Below the pieces are notes generated by a model. That model was not told the origin of the DNA, did not search any database, and worked only from the letters and a program-made list of their open reading frames with translations. From the NCBI RefSeq assembly GCF_000621605.1, contig NZ_JHXX01000005.1:124001-188000 (forward strand): a stretch of DNA of 64,000 nt, read 5' to 3'. The DNA comes from Butyrivibrio sp. MC2021 (lineage in GTDB: Bacteria > Bacillota > Clostridia > Lachnospirales > Lachnospiraceae). Position numbers and translations under genes: made by a program. Of this stretch, positions 1 through 8,900 are shown piece by piece; within the stretch, counting starts at the first letter, position 1; each line of letters begins with the position of its first letter.

Positions 1-162
1 ACCATGTGGGATATCGCCTGCGAGAACATCTCCTATGATCATTACAAGGATGTTGCCGCCTATATCAATGAGGTCTGCAGCATCAATCATCTCGCCCAGG
101 ACAGCACTCTTCTGGCCGGCGAGAGCCTTATCATTCCCTATTACTCAACCGAATATAAATGA
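1..162 (+). CDS. LysM-domain protein, C-terminal fragment
   Basis: The frame is open from base 1 to a TGA at 160-162 and gives 53 residues, so the gene starts outside the window. The fragment begins TMWDIACENI and ends GESLIIPYYSTEYK. This matches the second half of a LysM module, in which a W-x-I-A helix is followed by Y-x-D-V-x-x-Y-I-x-E-V, N-x-L and a closing L-x-I-P. LysM modules bind the GlcNAc parts of peptidoglycan. In Lachnospiraceae a C-terminal LysM of this type occurs in small cell-surface or YneA-like proteins, but which one this is cannot be told from 53 residues. The next gene is also a cell-wall enzyme. Confidence 0.7.
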   Translation, partial: TMWDIACENISYDHYKDVAAYINEVCSINHLAQDSTLLAGESLIIPYYSTEYK

Positions 163-188
163 TAGTCCCCGAAGGTATGGTAAACTTA

Positions 189-224
189 TGATATGATGTA
201 GGTGTCAAAAGTACTATCGGGGGA
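189..224 (+). promoter_or_regulatory. Possible extended -10 and Shine-Dalgarno of the GH3 gene
   Basis: TGATATGAT at 189-197 fits an extended -10 element (TGn followed by TATGAT). GGGGGA at 219-224 is the ribosome site, 6 bases before the TTG start at 231. The -35 region is poor. TCCCCGA at 166-172 is complementary to TCGGGGGA at 217-224, so in a read-through transcript the ribosome site could be paired. Confidence 0.35.
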
Positions 225-230
225 ATTGCT

Positions 231-2210
231 TTGAGAAAAAGAAAGATTCTATCACATAGAATACCGGCGCTTCTGCTGGCCCTTGTCCTTACGGGCTGCG
301 GCGGGGCAGGTGATACGCCCGTTGATGAGGCGGCAATATTTGAAACGGTGACTGAGAGCGGAGAGCAGGATTCAGGCACCGCTTCTTCTGTATCTAAAGA
401 GATGACAGCTTCTGTTGAAGAGGAGAAAAATAGCTCCGAGGTAGCCTCGGAGGCTTCATCGGTTCAGGAAGTGACGGAAGAGGAAGCACCGCAGGAGGAA
501 GATGATCCCAGGATCGCGGAGATTCTTTCCGGCATGACCACCAGGCAGAAGGTCTCCCAGATGATCATGCCTGCTATCCGCCAGTGGGAAGGCAACAATC
601 TCACAGTTCTTAATGAAGAAGTCTCAGATTTTATCAGTAAAAATCAGTTCGGCGGCGTTATCCTTTTTGCCTACAATATGGAAAGCCCGGAGCAGACCGC
701 AGTACTTACCTCTGGCCTTCAGGCGGCCAATGCAAGTGGCGGCGCAGCGGCAGGTCTTTTTATCGCAACGGACCAGGAGGGTGGCCCCGTTACAAGATTA
801 TGCAACGGCACCACCATGCCCGGAAACATGGCCCTTGGCGCCACGGGAGATCCTCTCATGGCCCGGAAGTGCTCTCAGGTTATAGGAAAAGAGCTCATTT
901 CCTGCGGCATCAATCTGGATTTTGCCCCGGACAGCGATGTCAACGACAATCCAAGTAACCCCATTATCGGAGTCAGGTCTTTTTCCGATGATCCCGAGAC
1001 TGTGGCGGAGTTTGCTTCCCTCTATATCCAGGGACTTCATGATGAAGGCGTGATGGCAGCAGTCAAGCACTTTCCCGGTCACGGCAACACAGAGACCGAC
1101 AGCCACACAGGCTTTCCTACAGTGGAAAAGAGCCTTGAGGAGATCAGAAGCTGCGAACTGGTGCCCTTTGGGGAGGCAGCCAAGACCACGGATTTCGTCA
1201 TGACAGCTCACATCAGATTTCCCCAGGTCACCGGAGATGCCGATGAGACCTATACTTCCATAGCCGACGGGGAGGAGGTCATTTTGCCTGCAACCCTGTC
1301 AAAGACCATGATCACCGATATCCTTCGGGGAGAGCTGGGCTACGAGGGCATTGTCATAACCGATTCCCTGGAGATGGAGGCGGTTTCCAGGCACTTTGCG
1401 CCCCTGGACAGCGCAAGACTTGCCATAAATGCCGGTGTGGACATGCTGCTGATGCCCGGATACATCGCAGGCCCCACCGGAGCTGCGTCAATGGAAAAAT
1501 ACATCGACGATATCGCAGCCATGGCGGAGGACGGCCGGATTCCCATGGAGAGACTGGACGAATCCGTCACAAGGATCCTGAGACTTAAGAGCAAATACGG
1601 CCTTCTTGAACCCCGGACAGAGCCTGATACCGAGACCATCACCTCTCTGGCAAAAGAGACAGTGGGCTCAGCGGAGAATGCGGAAACAGAGTGGGAGATC
1701 TGCCAAAAGGCAGTAACCCTCGTTAAAAATGACGGTGCCATTCCCATAGCTGATGGGCAGAAGGTTGTGATCGCCTACTACAGCGGCACCCAGAAGAAAT
1801 ATATAAATGCAGCCCTTGAAAGACTGAAAACAGAGGAGCTTATCACCTCCTCCGATAACATAACCCTTATCCAGTACAAAGGCCGGGGCACCGGAAGTGC
1901 TGCAGCCGATGTGGCCGGCGCGGAGGCAGCAATCATCCTGTCCTCCACCGACAACTACAAACTTTCGGAAACAGGCAGCTACACCGGATCAGCAGCGGAC
2001 TATATCGACGCTTTTATATCATCCGCCGCAGAAAAAGGCGCAGAATCCGTCCTCCTCAGCACCGCCCTGCCCTACGACTTATCCCGCTTCCCAGGCGTCG
2101 ACGCCCTCATGGCCTCCTACAGCGACAGAGCCGTCACCGCCGCAATTTACGCCGCCTTCGGAGCATATGAACCCACAGGCAAGCTGCCGGTCAAGCTTGA
2201 AGAAGAATAA
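231..2210 (+). CDS. Glycoside hydrolase family 3 beta-N-acetylhexosaminidase, lipoprotein
   Basis: A 659-residue NagZ-type enzyme that would remove terminal beta-N-acetylhexosamine from peptidoglycan or other glycans outside the membrane. Residues 1-23 are a lipoprotein signal ending LTGC. A Ser/Glu-rich linker runs to about residue 95, followed by the TIM barrel. The family motif KHFPGHG leads to the acid/base dyad D290-S-H292, and the nucleophile is D378 in VITDSLEMEAV. The last 160 residues resemble a GH3 C-terminal alpha/beta domain. The start is TTG at 231, chosen because it directly precedes the signal peptide and has GGGGGA 6 bases upstream. The enzyme motifs and lipobox are seen directly; the natural substrate is inferred from the family. 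It follows a LysM protein, which fits a wall-recycling role. Confidence 0.9.
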   Translation: MRKRKILSHRIPALLLALVLTGCGGAGDTPVDEAAIFETVTESGEQDSGTASSVSKEMTASVEEEKNSSEVASEASSVQEVTEEEAPQEEDDPRIAEILSGMTTRQKVSQMIMPAIRQWEGNNLTVLNEEVSDFISKNQFGGVILFAYNMESPEQTAVLTSGLQAANASGGAAAGLFIATDQEGGPVTRLCNGTTMPGNMALGATGDPLMARKCSQVIGKELISCGINLDFAPDSDVNDNPSNPIIGVRSFSDDPETVAEFASLYIQGLHDEGVMAAVKHFPGHGNTETDSHTGFPTVEKSLEEIRSCELVPFGEAAKTTDFVMTAHIRFPQVTGDADETYTSIADGEEVILPATLSKTMITDILRGELGYEGIVITDSLEMEAVSRHFAPLDSARLAINAGVDMLLMPGYIAGPTGAASMEKYIDDIAAMAEDGRIPMERLDESVTRILRLKSKYGLLEPRTEPDTETITSLAKETVGSAENAETEWEICQKAVTLVKNDGAIPIADGQKVVIAYYSGTQKKYINAALERLKTEELITSSDNITLIQYKGRGTGSAAADVAGAEAAIILSSTDNYKLSETGSYTGSAADYIDAFISSAAEKGAESVLLSTALPYDLSRFPGVDALMASYSDRAVTAAIYAAFGAYEPTGKLPVKLEEE

Positions 2211-2243
2211 GACTTTCACCACATAAAAATGCAGAGTGTTAAA

Positions 2244-2257
2244 CGTAAACGTTTCCG
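2244..2257 (+). promoter_or_regulatory. Weak cre-like site
   Basis: CGTAAACGTTTCCG matches 11 of 14 positions of the classical catabolite-responsive element TGTAAACGTTTACA. It lies about 100 bp upstream of the lipoprotein gene. It may be a CcpA or other LacI-family site; the match is only suggestive. Confidence 0.3.
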
Positions 2258-2356
2258 AAAAAGTGAACAAAAAAATCCCGATTTTATCGGCGTTATTGGC
2301 ATTTCCACCAAACTCCCCATAGTTTACAATAAAATTATCTATAGGGGGTGGTGCCT

Positions 2357-3016
2357 ATGAGTAAAAAAAGTATTTTGGGTCTTATAACTACAGGACTTTT
2401 AGTTTTTATAATGTGTGTAGGATGCAGTGGCAATGGTGCTTCTGCCGGAAACGGTGATTATGGCGTAGATGAGAAGCCTGTCATCTATCTTTATCCGGAG
2501 GAAGACAATACTGCAGTTTCCGTGCGTCTTGATTACAACGGAGATCTCACGGAGCTCATTCCTGAGTTCAATGAGCCCAATGTATGGAACTGCACAGCCA
2601 ACAAGGACGGCAAGATCACCTTTGAGGGCAAGCAGTACGATTACCTGTTCTGGGAGGGAGCTCCCAAGTTTGAGTATGACTTCTACTCAGGCTTTTGCAT
2701 CAAAGGAGCTGATACAGAGGCTTTCCTTAAGGAAGTACTTCCTCAGCTGGGACTTAACGACAGCGAGGCCAAGGAGTTCATGGAGTTCTGGGTTCCCCAG
2801 ATGGAGCACAACGCTTACAATATGATCAGCTTCCAGGGCAAGACCTATAACAAGAACGCCAAGCTTACCGTAACTCCTGAGCCCGACACCATGATCCGAG
2901 TATTCATGGCCTGGTACCCCACAGAGCGATTTATCAAGATCAATCCTCAGTTCCTCAGCGCACCACAGCGTAAGGGCTTCACCGTAGTCGAATGGGGCGG
3001 AAACAAAGTAAAGTGA
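2357..3016 (+). CDS. Small secreted lipoprotein, function unknown
   Basis: A 219-residue protein with an N-terminal hydrophobic segment and lipobox (FIMCVGCSG, lipidated Cys near residue 23). The mature part starts with the motif KPVIYLYPE and then alternates charged and aromatic beta-type segments (YDYLFWEG, YNMISFQGKTYNKNAKLTV, VVEWGG). The KPVIYLYP opening recurs in exported proteins of gut Firmicutes, but I know no biochemical role for it. GTG codons at 2348 and 2351 are possible starts. ATG at 2357 is preferred because GGGGGTGG lies about 7 bases upstream and the signal peptide begins MSKK there. A terminator follows directly, so the gene is probably monocistronic. Confidence 0.75.
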   Translation: MSKKSILGLITTGLLVFIMCVGCSGNGASAGNGDYGVDEKPVIYLYPEEDNTAVSVRLDYNGDLTELIPEFNEPNVWNCTANKDGKITFEGKQYDYLFWEGAPKFEYDFYSGFCIKGADTEAFLKEVLPQLGLNDSEAKEFMEFWVPQMEHNAYNMISFQGKTYNKNAKLTVTPEPDTMIRVFMAWYPTERFIKINPQFLSAPQRKGFTVVEWGGNKVK

Positions 3017-3040
3017 TCCACAATTTCATATGTTGATGAC

Positions 3041-3077
3041 CCGGCATTGGATTATTCCGATGCCGGTTTTTTGTTTT
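3041..3077 (+). terminator. Intrinsic terminator of the lipoprotein gene
   Basis: CCGGCATTGG (3041-3050) pairs with CCGATGCCGG (3057-3066), a 10-bp stem with one G-U pair and a 6-base loop, followed by TTTTTTGTTTT. Confidence 0.9.
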
Positions 3078-3824
3078 ATGACGGACTGCAACCGGTCCGG
3101 GGATTTGTCGTGGCCCGGGGGAATATAAAATACTCGCGTCGTCCTTGTCCTGGTTATATGGCACTTCATCTATCCGGTCCGGCTCATTTCACGTTGTTCA
3201 GAGCACTCGCCGGACCGAATATCTGAAGCGCTCATAAACCATAGACTCGGTCCGAATGTCTCGCATTTCATATCCCCCCGGCCCCCGCCAAATCCCCGGC
3301 CCGGTTGCAGCCCGGCCAAGACTATGAACAACCGGACCCTCTGAACCAATCAACTCCCGCCATCAAAACATAATGAAATTGCGAAATCACGAAGCAAGAG
3401 AGTCTAGAGAAAAATGACAGTTGCAACAACTTAGATGTTGTTCTACAATGTATTGCGTGATATTGCACGATTATTCGGTATCACGTAAGCTTACGTGTCA
3501 TCAACACGTAACCTCAGAGCACAAATTAGCCGGCCGACAGCAAACATCTACCAGCTCAACACACACAAATTTGTACCGGCTAATAGTAGCAGATATATTT
3601 ATCAATTATTTAATTTCTAACGCTGTAAGTGAGCAAGCGTCGTTTTATGATACGTATAAGGAGCGATTTTAGTGCTACGGAGATAAGACCTATATCGTGA
3701 GTGCCCTTGCACGAAGCGATATGCTCAGGGCTTAGCGGAGTGTCCAGCGCTATGAGCGACGTTACGGATTATAAAATGAGGATTGCGGACTATAGGGTAG
3801 GATAAAACAAGGAGTAAAAATATT
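3078..3824 (+). other. 747-bp non-coding region with short palindromes
   Basis: No credible gene was found. The first half is GC-rich and repeats the core CGGTCCG or its complement near 3092, 3176, 3211, 3248 and 3332; the copies at 3211-3218 and 3247-3254 can form an 8-bp stem. The second half is AT-rich, with a 16-bp perfect palindrome at 3482-3497. At 3692-3722 ATATCG and CGATAT enclose GTGC-CCTT-GCAC, a nested hairpin. The segment 3690-3800 is probably the aspS leader. I looked for a T-box (the GGGTGGNACCGCG core) before aspS and did not find one. Confidence 0.5.
3482..3497. promoter_or_regulatory. 16-bp perfect palindrome, possible operator
   Basis: CACGTAAGCTTACGTG is an exact inverted repeat with no spacer, and a further half-site, CACGTAA, follows at 3505. 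It sits about 330 bp upstream of aspS. Its owner and target are unknown. Confidence 0.3.
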
Positions 3825-5633
3825 ATGATGCAATCACGTACACATAACTGTGGTGAGCTCCGCATGGCAAATGTCGGCGAAAGTGTTAAGCTTGTCGGCT
3901 GGCTGGAGAACATGCGTGAAGTCGGCGCCAACCTTGGCTTCGTAGTTCTTCGTGACTTCTACGGCACAACACAGATTGTTCTTGAGACAGAAGAGATGGT
4001 TAAAACAGCCAAGGCCATCACCAAGGAATCCACAATCTCTGTTAAGGGTGTTGTAAGAGAGCGTAGCTCCAAGAACCCCAAGCAGGAGACCGGTGATATC
4101 GAGGTGGTACCTGAGTCTATAGAGGTTCTCGGCAGATGCCGTTACAACGAGCTTCCTTTTGAGATCAATCACTCAAGAGAGGCTGATGAGACAGCAAGAC
4201 TTAAATATCGTTATCTCGATCTCAGAAATCCTGAGGTTAAAAAGAATATCATCCTCAGATGCAACGTAATCGCAGCCCTTCGTCAGTCCATGATGGAGCA
4301 CGGATTCATGGAGATCACAACTCCTATCCTTACAGCTTCTTCACCTGAGGGCGCAAGAGATTACCTTGTACCTGCAAGAAAGCACCCCGGCAAGTTCTAT
4401 GCTCTGCCCCAGGCTCCTCAGCAGTTCAAGCAGCTTCTTATGACAGCCGGCTTTGACCGCTACTTCCAGATCGCACCCTGCTTCCGTGATGAGGACGCAA
4501 GAGGCGACAGAAGCCCCGGAGAGTTCTATCAGCTTGATATGGAGATGGCTTTCGCTACTCAGGAAGACGTTTTTGCTGTATGTGAGGATGTACTTCCTCC
4601 TGTATTTGAGAAGTATGGCACCTATGACCGTGCTTCCAAGTCTCCTTTCACAAGAATTCCTTATCTTGAGGCTATGGAAAAATACGGTTCTGACAAGCCT
4701 GACCTTAGAATCGACCTGACAGTTACAGACGTAACTGAGGCTCTTAAGGACTGCGGTTTCGGACCTTTCGCAACCAAGGCCGAGGGCGGCACAGATACAA
4801 AAGTAAGAATCAAGGCTGTTGTAGTTTCTGACTTCAAGGAGAGCCGCAAGTTCATCGACAAGACCATCGGCGATGTTGAGGTTCAGTCAGGAAACAAGGC
4901 TTACTGGTTCAGAATGGATGAGAACGGAGAGCTTGCTGGAGGTATCTCCAAGTTCGTTGCTCCTATCAAGGACAGCGTAGTAGCAGCTCTTTCACTTAAG
5001 GCAGGAGACCTCGTAGTTCTTTCTGCAGGCAAGCTTTCAGCTGCTCAGAAGACTGCAGGCGTTATCGTTAAGACCTTCGGCGCAGCAGTTCCCGGACACA
5101 TGGACAAAGAGAAATATGAGTTCTGCTGGATCGTTGACTTCCCTATGTACGAGATCGGCGAGGAGTCAGGAGAGCTTGAGTTCTGCCACAATCCATTCTC
5201 AATGCCTTCAGGCGGTCTTGAGACCCTTCTTAAGGCTGAGAGAGGTGAGATCGATCCTCTTTCCATCACAGCAGATCAGTATGACCTTGTTGTAAACGGA
5301 ATCGAGCTTTCATCAGGAGCTGTTCGTAACCACGATCCTGAGATCATGATCAAGGCCTTCGAGATGGTAAGACTTGGTGAGGATGACGTTAAGGCTAAGT
5401 TCCCTGCCATGTACAACGCATTCTGCTATGGAGCACCTCCGCACGCAGGAATCGCTCCCGGCGTAGATCGTATGGTTATGCTTCTTGCAGGAGAGGATAC
5501 AATCAGAGAGATCATTCCTTTCCCTATGAACAAGAACGCACAGGATATCATGATGGGCGCTCCCGGATATGTAACAGACAAGCAGCTTGAGGAGCTTCAC
5601 ATCAAGACAACAGCAGTAGAAGAAAACGAGTAA
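3825..5633 (+). CDS. aspS: Aspartate--tRNA ligase
   Basis: A class II aminoacyl-tRNA synthetase of 602 residues that charges tRNA-Asp in the cytoplasm. The N-terminal OB-fold anticodon domain contains VKLVGWLENMREVGANLGFV. Motif 2 is seen as FRDEDARGDRSPGEFYQLD and motif 3 as GIAPGVDRMVMLLAG with the closing REIIPFP. About 110 residues between the catalytic motifs (roughly 280-420) form the GAD insertion that marks bacterial-type AspRS, so the length is normal. ATG codons stand at 3825 and 3828; GGAG at 3811-3814 is 10 bases before the first. hisS, often its partner in Firmicutes, is not next to it. The terminator at 5716 ends the unit, so aspS appears to be transcribed alone. Confidence 0.97.
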   Translation: MMQSRTHNCGELRMANVGESVKLVGWLENMREVGANLGFVVLRDFYGTTQIVLETEEMVKTAKAITKESTISVKGVVRERSSKNPKQETGDIEVVPESIEVLGRCRYNELPFEINHSREADETARLKYRYLDLRNPEVKKNIILRCNVIAALRQSMMEHGFMEITTPILTASSPEGARDYLVPARKHPGKFYALPQAPQQFKQLLMTAGFDRYFQIAPCFRDEDARGDRSPGEFYQLDMEMAFATQEDVFAVCEDVLPPVFEKYGTYDRASKSPFTRIPYLEAMEKYGSDKPDLRIDLTVTDVTEALKDCGFGPFATKAEGGTDTKVRIKAVVVSDFKESRKFIDKTIGDVEVQSGNKAYWFRMDENGELAGGISKFVAPIKDSVVAALSLKAGDLVVLSAGKLSAAQKTAGVIVKTFGAAVPGHMDKEKYEFCWIVDFPMYEIGEESGELEFCHNPFSMPSGGLETLLKAERGEIDPLSITADQYDLVVNGIELSSGAVRNHDPEIMIKAFEMVRLGEDDVKAKFPAMYNAFCYGAPPHAGIAPGVDRMVMLLAGEDTIREIIPFPMNKNAQDIMMGAPGYVTDKQLEELHIKTTAVEENE

Positions 5634-5715
5634 ACAGAAAATACAACTGATAAAATTTGATTTTGGCAAATTAAATTTGTTAAATTTCGACAATCAACCA
5701 GTTGTGATAAGGAAT

Positions 5716-5765
5716 CCGGTAACCACAAGCCCTAGGGGGCATGTATGGTTACCGGTATTTTTTTT
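5716..5765 (+). terminator. Intrinsic terminator of aspS
   Basis: CCGGTAACCA (5716-5725) pairs perfectly with TGGTTACCGG (5746-5755) over a 20-base loop and is followed by a run of T residues. Confidence 0.85.
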
Positions 5766-5827
5766 GTGCTTTTTTTCCAAAAAACAGCGATTATTTTCTA
5801 CTAGTAAAAAGTGCCTAAGACTCTAGT

Positions 5828-5872
5828 TGTAAGCTCTTACATGTGTTAGGATGTAAGTGCTTACATTATAAA
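5828..5872 (+). promoter_or_regulatory. Two cre/LacI-type palindromes over the pectinase promoter
   Basis: TGTAAGCTCTTACA (5828-5841) and TGTAAGTGCTTACA (5852-5865) share the arms TGTAAG/CTTACA around a 2-base centre and are 24 bp apart centre to centre. The arms equal those of the cre/LacI operator TGTAAGCGCTTACA; only the central CG differs. The second site abuts TATAAA (5867-5872), a candidate -10 element. Repression by CcpA or a pathway-specific LacI-family regulator is the simplest reading. Confidence 0.6.
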
Positions 5873-5928
5873 TTGGGGATACATGTCATAAGTAAGTGTG
5901 TACAATCACTATCGAAAGGAGAGAGAAA

Positions 5929-8900
5929 GTGAGAAAGACAAACATGAAGATGCAGCGACTGCTTGCAACCGTTCTTAGCGCATTCATGATCGTTACGGCT
6001 ATTCCGACGAACGTGGCATACGCAGCTGAGCAGGATACTGCGCTTACAATGGTCGAGGACGAGCAGCTCCTCGAGGACGTTTTGGAAGACGAAATTCAGG
6101 ACGTTATGGACGCTCAGGAGACTGAGGAAGAAGTAACAGAGCCTGAAGAGGCGGAGTCCGAAGACGCAGAGGCTTCTGAAGAAGCTTATTATGAAGAAGA
6201 GGCTACCTTTGAGGCAGCATATGACGACATGGTAGATTTTACCACTTCTTCAGCTACAGAAGACGGTATCAAGACCACTACAAGCAAGTGGAACTTTGCT
6301 ACCGAAAAGAATAAGGGACAGAAAACCGCAGCCGGTGACAGCTTAAGCGGAATCATCGTTGGCGGTGGCAGCGGAAGAGTTATTCTCGATGCCAATACTG
6401 ACCTTAATGTAAAGAATAATACTACAGCAGACACCACAGGTGTTATCTATCTTCCTATCGCAGAGGATACCAACGTAGTGACCATCACTATTGTTCCTCA
6501 GGATAAGGATTCTTCAAGATATGTAACTCTCGGTGACTTTGATTCAACTGTTAAACTGGTGGACAATGCTGATGATGCTGAGCACCAGACAGTTACTTTC
6601 AAGGCAGATCTTGCTGATTATGTAGTGGACAAGGCCGGTGATGCAGAAGGCCGTTTCATTCCACTTTTTTCCCATGGTAACTTCAAGATCAAGAGCCTTG
6701 AGCTTGTTGAGACTGATGCAGTAACCATCGTTGATGTGGCCGGAAAGATCACAGGCGAGGGCGCTGATAAGGTTACAGGTCTTAAGTTCAAGAACCAGGA
6801 GACTGAGGAGATCATTACCGCAGCTGTTGCAGAGGGCGCTTATTCAGTAAGCCTTCCCAACGGATTCAAGTATATTGTCAGTGTAGCAGGTACTCTTGAG
6901 TACGGTATCGACAGCGCTGAGGGCGGCAATGAGCTTGACCTTACAACCGGCAATGACAAGACCAAGGAAAGAGATTTTGCACTGGTAGCCCAGGATGTTG
7001 TTGGTCTCACCGGTACATTCAAGATCAATAAGATCGACAATGCCAATGATGTTAAGGCTGAGGACTTTAAGGTTACTCTTGTTCCTGCCAAGACTTCACT
7101 TGACAGCGTTGACCTTATACTTACCAAGGGTGAGGATGATTACAACTATACCTATACAGCAGTAGTTCTTAAGGATGAGGAGTACTCTGTAAAGCTCACA
7201 GGTGCCAACGACTATGAGTGCACCGATAAGGTTCAGAAGACAGAGACCGAAGAGGTTAATCTCGAGGCAACAGCCAAGGCTCTTTACAAGGTAAGCCTTG
7301 AGGCAGTTACACACAACCTTGTTGCGGTAGACACTGTAACAGCACTTACTGTTAAGAACCTTGATGATGATTATGAGTACAGCTTTGCTGATCTTAAGGG
7401 CAGCACCCTTGAGCTCAATCTTCGTGACGGTCTCTATGAGGTAACACAGGTTACTTCCGAGCGTCCTTACGAGCCCTATGAGCACTTCGAAGTAAAGGGT
7501 GCAGACGTAAGCGAGAAGATGTATCTCAGAGATATTGCACTTAAGCCTGCCGTAGCTTACAAGGCAGAGATTACAGTCGGCAAAGAAAAAGCTGACTATA
7601 CAACTATCTATGATGCTCTGGAAGCAATTAAGCTTATGGAGCGCGCTGATGACCAGAGAGTAGCCATCGTTCTTGCAGATGAGTACTATCAGGAGCAGGT
7701 AGTTGTTGACGTTCCCAACGTAACACTTAAGAGTGCCCGCACTGAGGGTTCAACCATCAGCTGGTACTACGGACTTGGCGGCGATGCATACTACAGTGCA
7801 TACCTCAACACTGATATAGACAAGAATCATCTTTTCTATGATGAGGCACATGCTGTTGACCAGTATGATAGCGCAACCATCGGTCAGACTCCCGGTAACT
7901 GGGGATCAACCGTCAACCTTAAGAGCACAGCAACAGGCTTTAAGGCTGAGAACATCACATTTGAGAACTCTTTCAACTTCTATATCTCAGAGGCTGAAAA
8001 GAATGATATAGCTACATCCGGAAGCCTTCTTGACAGAAAGGCTGAGGGAGCAGATCCTACAACCTACAAGGCTAAAGAGCGTGCTTGTACAATGTACAAC
8101 CGTGGAGCAAACAATATTGAGTTCTATAATTGTAGCTTCATCAGCAGCCAGGATACCATCTACACAGGTGATAAGGACGAGTATTCTTACTACTACAACT
8201 GTGTACTTGAAGGAACCACAGACTTTATCTGCGGTGACGGCAATGCTGTTTTTGACAACTGCCAGCTTGTTCTTGACGGCTTCTCAGACAGAAAGGCAGA
8301 GAATCTTGTAATCGTTGCCAGCAAGGGCAGCGCAACCAAGGGATATCTCTTTGACTACTGCAGAATCACTACAGATAAGAGAGAGGGCATCGAGCCGGTT
8401 GCTTCCGCATATCTCGGAAGACCTTGGGGAACCACCGACGAGAAAGTAGCATTCATGAACACCGTTATTGAGAAAGAGGGTCTTATCCTTGACAAGGGCT
8501 GGACAACAATGAACACAGTTCCTTCTTTCAACAAAGGACTTCATGAGTACAGAACAAGACTTACAGACGGTACTAAGGTAGACCTCACAGGCCGTGTTGC
8601 TACCAACATCGGTTCTGACAATCAGGGAACCGCTGATAACTATGAACTTAAGAGTGATGAGGGATACACAAGAGCTGATTATCTCAGCCCTGACTGGACT
8701 CCTTCCTACCTCGGCGCAGATTATGCAGATGTAAATGAGCAGCTTCTTCGCTACTTTGCACTTGATGAAGCAGTTATAGCAAATGCTAAGCCTAAGCAGA
8801 AGGATGCACTTATCAAGGCTATTGATACTGTTTCTTTCGGACTTCTTGTTGAAGACCAGGCCAAGGTTGACGCCATGGCAACAGCTCTTACCAAGGCTCT

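Noticed and set aside
798-1211. 137-codon antisense frame within the GH3 gene
   Set aside because: Shadow of the GH3 reading frame, which has an intact catalytic motif across the same bases.
3421-3672. 83-codon open frame upstream of aspS
   Set aside because: Starts with TTG without an SD, has no protein-like composition and includes the palindromic segments; treated as non-coding.
3660-3824. Possible T-box riboswitch before aspS
   Set aside because: The conserved antiterminator core (GGGTGGNACCGCG) and a leader terminator were not found.
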